Below are positions 42,390 through 52,467 of a stretch of DNA of 64,000 bases, piece after piece. The DNA is from Triparma verrucosa (Eukaryota > Sar > Bolidophyceae > Parmales > Triparmaceae). How positions within the stretch are numbered: position 1 is the stretch's first letter; every line of letters starts with the position of its first letter. The notes under the pieces are model-generated. The model searched no databases. It was not told the DNA's origin and was given only the letters and a program-made list of their open reading frames with translations. The stretch is from assembly GCA_030267905.1 (NCBI GenBank), contig BRXX01000220.1, forward strand, positions 1 through 64,000, given 5' to 3'. The position numbers and the translations under genes are program-made.

Positions 42390-45300
42390 CTAATCCGCTT
42401 CGTATTTGGATTCGCGGTTGGTGGCACCCTTGCCCCCTCGCATGAAGCCGAAAGCGAAACTCATTCGCGAGGCACTTTTCTCCTCTTTTTTGCCCTCAGA
42501 CAAGCGGAAATCACGAGATTTCCGGGCTCCTTTTTTCCTTATACTCGTCCTCCTTGGCTTGAACATTGTATCCCGCGCACCCTCGTCCCTGTTCTTCTTC
42601 CTGAAGAGGCCCTGGCCCTCCAGGTTGCTGTCCGGCCCAGCAACGTCGTAATCAGCTTCGGTAGAGAGGCTGTCCAATAACGACTTAGTGCTCTCGGAAA
42701 ATTCTTCGGTCTTCATCCTGATGATCTCCAACCCGTCTTCGTCAAGCAGAACATCGTCCTTCTCCCCCCCACTCTCCACCACCCTGAGATCACCCTCCTC
42801 CTCGAGAGGCAACTTCATGTCCCTCATGCTCTTCGCGAGCATGGCGCTCATCGTCTTCCTCTCACTCTGTTCCCTCTTGAACTCTTCGATCGCGTTCTCC
42901 ATGACCTCCAAATTCGGCAACCTCTCCAATGGGGGCTTTTCCAAGTTCGCCAAGTACTCGGTGTATTCCTCTATGTGTTTGTTCTCCAACTTGTACAGGT
43001 GGCAGAAGGTCTCGGCAGTGACTGTCAAGTCACAAGTCTTGACCCTCTGCTCTCTGGCCAACCTCCCGTGATGAAGGCTCATCACGACCGAGCCGATCCC
43101 AGCCTTTCCATCAGGGCCGATCAGATCGTACTCGCGGTCTTCTTCCTCCTTCACGTCCATGATAGGAACGACGAAGCCGCCCACCAACTCATCTGCCTCG
43201 ACCCTGTTCCAATCGTACAGCTTCACCCTAATTTCCTCGACGTCGGCGGTCATCTTAACGTAAAATATCTCATGCCAGACGGGGTGCCTGGTGACCTTCT
43301 TCACAGTCGTCCTGACTTTGCCGAACTTCCCGTAACTTATCTCCACGTAAGGGTCGCAAGCCCCGAACAAATCGGTCTTCGGCAAGTTCTTCGCGTTGTA
43401 AACCACTGCCCTCAAGCTGTACGCCGGAAGGCCGAGTGCTTCCTCCCTCTTCTTGGCCTCGACATTGCTTATGATGCCGCCCGGCTGAACGGTGCCCTTG
43501 CCCCCGACGTCGTCCACGCTCTTCGCCCTTCCGCTGTGCAAAATGTAAAAGGCGTGGTCCTTAACCCCCCTCTCGATGATCACCTCTCCTGGAATCGCCA
43601 CTTCGGTCGTTATTAGCCTCATCAGGGAGCAGATCACACCCCTCGAGAATCCTCCAATGGCCTCGCTGGCGATCAAAATATCCTCGCAGTGGGCGCTGAT
43701 GATGCTTTGCCTTAAGGGGGCGCTGAGCTTACTAAGCACAGCGCTGGCGTCGATGTTGTTCAGCTCAGTGTCTTCGTACGTGAAGAATTCCACCACAGAG
43801 TTCTGCTCATCTTCGTCGCCCTCCATCGAATGGGTCATGTACTTCTTCGCGCAGTCGAGCCTCCTGGAGTTGGTGCCAGCTTGGTGGTCCTTATTCTCGA
43901 TCAGGGCCGTCAACACGGCCGTGATTCCGGCGTCGCAAATAATGGCCCCGGTGATCATGACCATCATGGCGAATATCTTCTCGCCGTTCTGAGTCAGCGA
44001 AATGTTCCCGTACCCAGTGGTGGAGATTGTGTACAATGCCCAATAGATGGCCGTTACGTACTGCTTTATTCTCAGCGTGTCATCGTCCAGCTGCAGGTCC
44101 TCGGCGCTCGCCAGCTGCGCCAAACTGAGCCAGCTCTCCCTGTTCACCTCGACGTACATTCTACCGAGGAAGAAGAAAATGCACGCCGTCCAGTGGGTTA
44201 TCGTGGCGATGACAACAAATGTCTCCCCAATTCGAATGGCCCCAGTGCTTGCCCTGTACGCGAAAAAGTACTCGATGGAATCAATCAAATTTTTCAAGTA
44301 CATGCCGAAGTTCCTGAACCTCAGAAAATGGTTGAAGCTGAACATCCACACCCAGCCCCCGTCCTCCCCACCGGCTGCGAACTTTATGAAAAAGATAGGG
44401 AGCACCGATACGAGGTCCAGGAAGAACCCTCCCTGCTGAACGTACAGGCCCCTGAACACGGTCCTATCCCGCACGCTGGTACCCTCGTAGCGAACTGCAA
44501 AGTGCTGCAAGCGAAAGTACACGTCGACGACGAAGAATAGCTCAGCCAGGACGTCGACGACCAGGTCGCTGGCACCAATCTTGCCCACGAAGGCCATTTT
44601 GAAGGGGAGGTGGGCCGAGTAGTAGACGCAGAAGATGAGGCCGAACAAGTCCCAGAATCTTCGGAAATTGCTGTCCACCTCGCACACCCAGTACTTGAAG
44701 ACCTCCTCCTCGGTGATGTTCTCGGTCATTTTCTGCATCTTCTTGCTCTTGGCGAGGTTCTTTTTCACCCTCTCGATGAGGCTGCTGATGCTGTTCTTCT
44801 CCAAGTATTCTAAGCCGCCGTCTGTCGTTAACCTCTCCTTGAACTCGCCGAGCGCTCGCTCTTCGTTCACGAGCCTCCAGAACCTGTCCCAAGTCAAAAT
44901 GAAGGTCTCAGCGTGATCATCTGCAATCGCAGTGCACGGCTGGAGGCTCTTCATGAAGAATTCTCCTTCCCCTATGACGCTGTTGGTGACCGTCGTGTAC
45001 TCCACTCCGGTCGTCTGGCTGACGAGCTTCACAGCGCCCCTGTACAAGAAGAAGAGAGCCGAGGCAATCTCGCCAGAGTAGAAGAGCACGTCGCCGGGAA
45101 GGTACTTGGTCATGAGCAATTCATTCGTGAAGAGCGCCACGAAGTCGCGGTGGGCATCCTTCACGAAGAAGAGGTCCTTGACCAGGTGCCCGACGATTTC
45201 CTCGCGCACCTCCTCGGCAAGTAGCTTGGGCATGTAGTCCAACACGGCGTTGCCGTTCTGCCCGCCCTGGTGAATCCAAAGGTAGTCGAAGTAGGTCAGA

Positions 45301-48300
45301 ATTGTGCCCCCGATATTTTCGTCCAGGTTCTGCATGTTTATGTACATCTTTACGTTGTCCAGCTGCTTCTTGAAGAGCGTCTGGGTGACGTCGAGCTGGG
45401 CGACGATGTCCTCCAAGTTGGCAATGATGAAGGTGTAAATCAAGGTTCCGAAGATGAGGGCCAGGATGTTGAAGTAGATTTCGCCCATGTTGTGAATAGA
45501 GGCGCTTATGTCGCCGTAGCCCACAGTCGTGAGTGTGGCGGTAGCCCAGTAGATGCTGTTCACGTACTGCGTGAAGGTGTCGCAGCTGGTGTTCTCGCAT
45601 TCCGCGTCGGGGGCGTTGACGTTCACCAGCAGGCAAGCGTTGTCGGCCCAGCTCCCGGTCCTGTCGACCAAGTGTTTCCGCAGCGCGATGATGAAGAAGA
45701 TGCAGCCAAAGTAATGAGCGCAGAAGAAGGTGAAAACCATGAGCTTCGCTACCCTCCGCGTGTTCTTCGACATTCCAAGGAAATTCGTGGAGCCCCTCTT
45801 GAGCGCCATCCTCTCCAAGTAATCAACTATCTCGAAAATCTCCCTGGCTCTGAAAACCTTCGTGAGGCGGAAAATGCTAAAGACTTGGTACACGCTCATC
45901 CTCCATGAGGCCGCGTCCACGGTAAGCAACAGAATTTCGAAGGGGATGGCGGTCAAGAGATGGATTCCCCACTTCGCGTGTCGCCGGTAATGCTTGAAGA
46001 TGTGACGCCTCTTGTAGACGAGGACGTTGTTCTTGTAAAAGCCTAGGAAGAACATTTGGATAAGGACGTCAAAGATGAGGATAACGTCGCCAACGTAATC
46101 AGGCACGACGTGCTGAACTTTGATTTCATCGAAGTCCACGTCTACCGATACGTCCGATGCTGTGCTGTCGTAGTACTTTCCGTGGTCGTAGTTAAATGAT
46201 ATTCGGAAAGGAACCATGAGGAGGTTGTAGGTGAGGGCAGTCAGGACCAACGTCTTCCAAAGCTGCAGAAGGAGGCTTCCCGGTCTCAAGACTCTTGCCC
46301 GGCTAGCGTTGACGGCGGCCATGATGGGCTTGAGCTCTGCGGCCGTGGCGGTCAGCGAGTTGCGGCGCTTGCTAATTTGCGCCTTGGTGGCCAAAACCTG
46401 GAGCTTTTTCTTGATGCCGGGCCACTCGAAGACCAAATCGTTGAAGGTGGCGCGGGAGAAAAACCAGACCTCGGTGTCGCCGGTGGAAATGGCGAGGAAA
46501 GGGTTAGCCTCCCAGTGGTTGATAAGGGCGTCCTCGGCGAAGCTACTGTTGATGGTGAGCCTATTGTTGAAAATTCCTTCAAGAGTCTGAATCTCGACGA
46601 CCCCGCTCTTGACGAAGTACATTCCATTCGCCGGGGTGTGCTTGTCCAAGATGAACTGGTCAGCGGCGAAGAACTGCTGCTCCAGGCTCAACATGACGCC
46701 TCTGATGAAACCCGAATCGCAATCAGAGAAGAATTCGCAGCTCAAGACCATATCACTGGTGATGTGGAGCATCATATCGTCCCTCAAATTGCCCGGCAGC
46801 GTCGCGTTGAGAAAGTTCTGCTCCTCGATTCCGTGGCGCTCCTGCTCGACATACTTAAAGTAGGTGTCGAGCTTCGTCTGCAGGTCCTTGGAGATGCCCT
46901 GGTCGATGAGGTACGCCTGAACGACCTTGCGCTTGTGCTCTACGTTGTCCTCCGAGACGTCAACACTGTGCACGAATGAGGTGACATTGGCTATGATTGC
47001 GGCGCAAAACGCGGCGCCAAGGGCTCCGATAATGAGGGCGAACACCGTCTGGGGGATAGTCGTGGGCGAAATGTCCCCGTAGCCGACGGTGGTGAATGTG
47101 GTGAAGGTCCAGTAGAAGGAGGGCCAGAAACTGCTCTCGTTCTCCAAGATTCCGCCCTCCATCCAGTCTTGGTTGGACTTGAAGTATATGAGGTCCCACG
47201 CGACGCAAGTCCACGTGGCGAGGACGGCGGTCCAGATTGTCATTTGGAGCGAGGCTCTGACACCGGCGGACACGACGTAGTCCCGCACATCCTCCAAGTG
47301 CTGGCACCATTCTGCCAAGAACTCCTGCACCTGGAAGAAGCGAATGACGTGCAGCAGCCTGAGGTGCCTCCAGCTGCCGACGGCGAATCCGAGGAGGTCA
47401 ACTGGGAAGGATGCAAGGGCGTCAAGCTTGAAACGCCAGCTGCTGGTGTAATTGGCCTGGATGAGAGTTCTGTCGGTGATGACACTCTCCCTGCCGTGAG
47501 TGATGTCGGTGTACGCAAAGAAGCGCGCGTTCATGTAAATGTCGGCGAGGAAGATGACGTCTATCAAGTAGTCGAGGACGAGGCTCGGCGCAAACTTATT
47601 CTCGTCCTCCAGGTACTCCGAATCGATCCTTATGGGGATCATGATGGCGAGATAAAGAGTCGAGAAGATGAGGATCAGGTCCCAGTAGAGGTGAAATTTG
47701 TCGTCCGGCATCATGATGCCGACGTGCTCGTCAACGATGGAGGCCATCATGGCCTGCATCTTCGTCGACGTTTTGTTCATATTCTCGTGGAGCTTCGAGT
47801 ACTTGGCGATTTTCTGGAAGCGACGAGTTAGAATAATATAGCGGTGCAGAAATCCCGGGGACGGACATCGATAAACATGATATCCAGTACACGACGCGCC
47901 TTCTCAACGAGGAGACTTAACGAACGAGACACACTCTCACCTCCTTGTAAAGCTCTTCTGTCTTGGTGACTCCTTCGTCAGTCTTGCAGCCTCTGTAATG
48001 CCCATGCTTGGCCAAGCGGGCCAGGGCGTTGAAGTTCGGGTTTTTGAGCACCTTCTGCAGCCCAGTCACCGTTAGAACGACGACCTCCACGAAGACGTCC
48101 GCCCTGGCGCCAAATTTGTGCTCAACGCCGAAGATGAGCTGGTAATCCCCGATGAAGTCCCCCTGCCTCAGGGAGAAGATCGACTGCTCCATGCCGTGGG
48201 TCACTATCTCGATGTGCCCGTGCCTGATGATGATGAGCTCCCTCTGTTTCTCGTGCTGGAAGATGAGGGTGCTCCCTGGCGCGTATGTTCGCAGAAGGAG

Positions 48301-50441
48301 CTGCTCGCTAATTTCCCGGCTGAAGTCGTCGCTGCGGCCACCGAAGAACGGGACGACCTTGAAAAGTTTCATGTTAAGGGCCGCTGCGATAAGCGGTTGC
48401 GAGGCGGCATCGAGCGAGAATATCTGGGTTAGATTTTGCATCTGTCATAAAAATCGACCCAATCTTCACGATCGCTTCGATACCGTGGACTCACCTATGT
48501 CGCCCCGGACCTTCGACGGGAGACTGGCCAAAATGGTCTCTTCGAGAAGACCGTACTGTTTCATGTAGAGGTAATCGAAGTATATCTTCACTCTCTGTTT
48601 CAAACCATCCGGCACGTGCCTCATGTCCATGTACGCGTTCATCGAGTCCATCTCCTGCCTGAACCTCATCCTCAGCACGTCAATATTCGCCAGCATAGAG
48701 GTCATGTTGGCGATGACGAGTCCGTAGACAAAGGTTCCGAGGATCATGAAGATGCTCGCGAAGAGCTTCTCCTGGTCAGTAACCGGTATGACGGCGTCGC
48801 CGTATCCTATTGTGAAGAGGGTTTGCATCATGAAATAGATTGCGCGAAGGAATCTAGAAAGTGGGGGGGGGGGGGGGGATTAGCGTGCGGGGGAGGGGGA
48901 AGGGGATGAGGGGATTTACGGCGTGGCAGCTCACCTTCCTTGCGAAGTCATTGTGCCGCATATTTCCTCGCTTCCGTCGCAGGTGGTCGCATTTTCGGTA
49001 CTTAGCACCACGTCGCAATACTCCTGCGTAGGAAAGAGTAAGCCGTCCCCGATCACCCACGATTGTTCCTTACAAGCCACCCTCTCGTCGTCGCCCACGT
49101 AGCCCATTGAATAGTACAGGCAACCGAGGGAAGTTATGCCGAGGAGAATAAAGAACAGAATGACTCCCATTCGAAACATACTCTCATTGACTTTGATTTT
49201 CTTCCTCTCCTTCATGTACGACTTGAGCGTATTAAACTGCGGCATGAATAAGAATATTCGCATCATCCTCGGGAGCTGGAGGGAGGGGTTCGAATGTGAA
49301 AGGGTTAGAACAGTGCGTTTCTGGAAGTGCATTGATTAGATCGCACCTGTAAGAAAATCAACAGAGAGCGGCTCATGGTATCCTTGGACATCTCGCAAGT
49401 GAGAAAAGTGAAGAAAGGTTGGGATGAAGCTATGACGTTGATGGTGAAGGAGGAAGACCGGATGAAGTTGCCCTGGATGGCCTTCCTGTTGGTGACGATC
49501 ATCTTAGTCTCAGGATCCATGAACGCAAAGAAGAAGTTGAGGGAAGTGTCGGCCCAGAAGAGCAAATCGATGAGCAGATCAATCCAGAAGGACGAGGAGG
49601 AGTAGCACTCCATGTCGTCGATTTTTTGAAACAATATCATTATTTGCAGGGGGGTGTAGAAGCAATTGTACGAGACTTTTTGTGGGTGGGGGGGNNNNNN
49701 NNNNNNNNNNNNNNNNNNNNNNNNNNNNNNNNNNNNNGGTTTGAGTTGGGTTTGGAAAAGGAAAACACTTACCTACGAGAAAGATAAATACGTCCCAAGC
49801 GTTGCGGAAGGTCGAGAAGGGGTACATGTATTCAGGGACCGTGTCTTTGTCGTCGTACTCCACGATGTCGGAGGTTGCCTTGATGCCTTTGGTTAGTTGT
49901 TTGCTGGCATTTAGGCCTTGCAGGACTCTACGGGGGTTGGGGGGTTGGGGGGTTGGGCAAGGGAGGGACGGGGGGGGGTATGTTAGAGGAAGCGTTGGAA
50001 ATTGGCTCGGGGCATTCGAGTTTTCACTCACCTGCTTGCTATAGCACTGGCCCCTCCTCCCTTCGGACTATTCTCCGCTCTGTGTACCTTGAGGGCAAGA
50101 ATATGTTTCATCTCAACGTTGCTCATTTTACGGCTCCTCGTCGGAAGTATTGGAATGTTAAGTTCGGGGTCGACCAATATGGTTTGCGACACGGTTAAAG
50201 GAGCGGCCCTGGCAGAGGACTCTCTCTTAGACTCCCTAGGCGAAGAGGCAGTTTGTGTGTCGTTTTGTAAAGGGGTTTGCTCCATGGGGGCGATTTTAGC
50301 GTCCGCCATGTTAGCTGAGGCCTTTCTTAAGGACCCTGCTGCCCTGGGTCTGATTAGTAGAGATTGTAATGTCGGTGTGAAGAAGGGAGGGGTTATTGAG
50401 CGTTGTAGTCACCTTCCTTGTCCAAAATCAGGTGAACTCAT
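42390..50441 (-). CDS. Four-repeat single-chain potassium channel (CNGK-like) with C2 domain
   Basis: About 2,488 aa. Exons: 50441-50413 (tentative), 50349-50032, 49927-49773, 49675-49347, 49275-48935, 48853 to about 48484, 48441-47941 and 47813-42390. If exon 1 is wrong, the first ATG is 50309. Four tandem six-TM repeats each have a K+ filter: LFTIGYGDA (about 48800), FTTVGYGDI (47080), LTTVGYGDI (45520), ISTTGYGNI (44015). A cyclic-nucleotide-binding-like domain follows each repeat, but the phosphate-cassette pattern GE...RxA is not clear in any, and repeat IV's is cut short. A C2 domain follows (about 43430-43080; FGACDPYVEISYG), then a basic tail. CNGK channels of sea-urchin sperm have the same four-repeat plan. 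The junction near 48484 does not resolve with a standard intron. Confidence 0.85.
47814..47940 (-). other. Introner-type intron in the channel gene
   Basis: A 127-bp intron whose 3' end in sense reads ATTATTCTAACTCGTCGCTTCCAG, i.e. branch site TTCTAAC plus the CGTCGCTTC word shared with family A elements. Its 5' half is unlike the full-length copies. Confidence 0.6.
49695..49737. other. Assembly gap (43 N)
   Basis: Bases 49695-49737 are N. The gap lies within the intron between channel exons 49927-49773 and 49675-49347, flanked by G-homopolymers on the plus strand, so it probably does not remove coding sequence. Confidence 0.95.
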
Positions 50442-50518
50442 TTTGCCAAAGTCCTGAGTCCTTTGACACACAAAAACGAGAAGGGAGGGTGATTGCCGCC
50501 GATACGTACCTTTAATCA

Positions 50519-52135
50519 ATGTCTCGACTGCTTCTGCTGCTGGCTTTTGCCCTGTCCGTTCGTCTCTTTGATTGCAACTCTGTTAAAGTGGAGGTACCAG
50601 AGCATCTTGGGGTGGTAAAGCTTGAAGGGGATGGGGAAGATCTTCTCATCGAAGTACGAAAGATGGCCAAAGGCTCAGAGGTAAAAGGATTCGTCAAAGT
50701 GGTGTTCGACAAGAGCTTTGAAATCGAGGAGAGATTCGACGATGTCGGCTTGGCGAGGACGTGGGCTGCGGGAGTGAAAGTGGGCTCTCATCTCGTCCAA
50801 GCAGGAGCTGATTGGGCCCTTTTTGACGTTGTTGGTGGTGGTGGAGGAGAAGCGGGGGGGGGAGGAGCTGATGGCGAAGTTGTTGAGTTGGATTTGGAAG
50901 AAGGAGGAGAATCATCCTGCACGGAGAAACCGAGAATAATGTTCGTAGACAGCTTTCCGACCAAGGGCGGAGTGGACGGACAAAGACGCATATGGCTGGA
51001 GCAAATAGAAAATTTGGGAGAGGCGTTCGAATTTCAGTACGCCCTGATTGGAGATCTTGGCGAGAGCCCCTTTTACAAGATTCTGACGGAGTCAAACTAT
51101 GAAGTCGACGTCAAGAGATTAATTGGCCAATACTTGAAGTCCGAAAGAGATGCCGATAAAATTGCAGAGATATTTCAGGGGGTGGGTTCGTTTGACGATT
51201 TGGAGGGGGGGCTGCGGTCAATCTTCAGTGAAACTTGTGGGGCGTTCTCCGCAGTCGACATTGTCGTTTTCTTTAACCATCCCCACAACACAGTAAAAAT
51301 TGACGGTACAGAGATGACGGTGATCGATCACTACTTGGTAGACCTCGCGAAACTTTGCGGAGCAAGCAAGGTGGTGATGGAACTACCGCTCGCGCCTGAT
51401 GAAGTGGTCGGAGGGCTGAAGGGGGTCGACATGTTTGTTGCTCCGTCTTTTTATGTACGGAATGACAAGGTCTTTGAAAAATCGGAGGTACCGTTTGCCG
51501 TGATTCGGCCGGGTGGAAGCGGTGGCGGAGTGGAGAGAAAGATGAGAACGGAGGGGGAGGGGGAGGGGGAAATCGTCAGAGTTGCCATGGTCGGGAGGCT
51601 TGATCCCGACAAGTCGCCGTTGATGCTACTCAGGGCCGCGGCGCTTTTGAAGGATTGGTGTTTGAGTGGGCGAGTGCTCTTCGACATAGTGGGAACAGGA
51701 ATTTTTGAGGCCGAGCTTAAAGTCGTCTCCTCAGGCCTTGGGATCGACGCCTGCATTAACTTCATGGGCTCGATGGAGATGGAGCGAGTCGAGGACATTC
51801 TGAGCGAGGCGGATATATTCGTGAATCCGACCTTCTTTCCTCAAACGTGGGGGATCGCAAATTTGGAAGCCATGGCGGCTGGGGCTGCCGTGGTGGCCTT
51901 CAGCGTCGGTGGTTGCGCCGAGTACCTGATCGACGGGGTGAATTGCAAGGTTCCGAGGGAGCACGGAGCGGAGGCCCTGGCAGAGGCAATTGCGGCGCTG
52001 GTAAACGATCAGCATGAAAGGCGGAGGATCGGGGAACGAGGGAGGAACTTTTTGCTGGAGAGGGGGCTGACGATGGCAAACATGGTGGCGCAATACAAGG
52101 TTTTATACAATATGATGATGAAGGATACAAGATAA
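50519..52135 (+). CDS. Glycosyltransferase family 4 protein, secretory
   Basis: Intronless, 538 aa. A signal peptide or anchor (LLLLLAFALSVRLFDC) is followed by about 130 residues of no known fold, partly Gly-rich. The GT-B core begins near residue 140 (IMFVDSFPTKGGVDGQRRIW). The C-terminal Rossmann half has VAMVGRLDPDKSPLMLLRAA, FDIVGTGIFEAEL, INFMGSMEMERVEDILSEADIFVNPTFF, and the donor-site block WGIANLEAMAAGAAVVAFSVGG in place of the usual E-x7-E loop. Sugar donor and acceptor are unknown; the lumen of ER or Golgi is the likely site. The gene is divergent from the channel with a spacer under 100 bp. Confidence 0.88.
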   Translation: MSRLLLLLAFALSVRLFDCNSVKVEVPEHLGVVKLEGDGEDLLIEVRKMAKGSEVKGFVKVVFDKSFEIEERFDDVGLARTWAAGVKVGSHLVQAGADWALFDVVGGGGGEAGGGGADGEVVELDLEEGGESSCTEKPRIMFVDSFPTKGGVDGQRRIWLEQIENLGEAFEFQYALIGDLGESPFYKILTESNYEVDVKRLIGQYLKSERDADKIAEIFQGVGSFDDLEGGLRSIFSETCGAFSAVDIVVFFNHPHNTVKIDGTEMTVIDHYLVDLAKLCGASKVVMELPLAPDEVVGGLKGVDMFVAPSFYVRNDKVFEKSEVPFAVIRPGGSGGGVERKMRTEGEGEGEIVRVAMVGRLDPDKSPLMLLRAAALLKDWCLSGRVLFDIVGTGIFEAELKVVSSGLGIDACINFMGSMEMERVEDILSEADIFVNPTFFPQTWGIANLEAMAAGAAVVAFSVGGCAEYLIDGVNCKVPREHGAEALAEAIAALVNDQHERRRIGERGRNFLLERGLTMANMVAQYKVLYNMMMKDTR

Positions 52136-52467
52136 TGAATTTAAGCGATTTTACTTTTGCGATTTTATAGCTTTTTAGATGCCAGAATTATTTTTGGACA
52201 AACACCAAATTTGTCTGAACCTGGGATCTCATCAATCATCCCAACAATCATCCTCCGTTGCCGCTGCAGCTTCATACACAACCTTACTGTGAATAACATA
52301 GTCGTAGTCGTCTACTGTTCCAATCTGTAAAGTGTTAATCGACGTAATAATCGTTTTATCAAGGCCGTCCGCGCCACAGAAAAAACGAGGCTCACAAGAC
52401 TTTAAATAGCCTAGCGTTCGCCCTCTATTAGCCCTCACTACAACTGTAGCCCTCCACACAGAAGAAC
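52136..52467. other. Intergenic, GT4 to PYROXD1
   Basis: About 330 bp. A minus-strand frame ends DDYDYVIHSKVVYEAAAATEDDCWDD at 52232 and has an acceptor-like TTTACAG before it, so a small spliced gene is possible, but no upstream exon can be defined and it would overlap the PYROXD1 start. Confidence 0.4.

Noticed and set aside
42975..47831. Several plus-strand frames of 100-236 aa across the channel gene
   Set aside because: Antisense shadows of a long, well-supported exon with K+ filter and C2 motifs.
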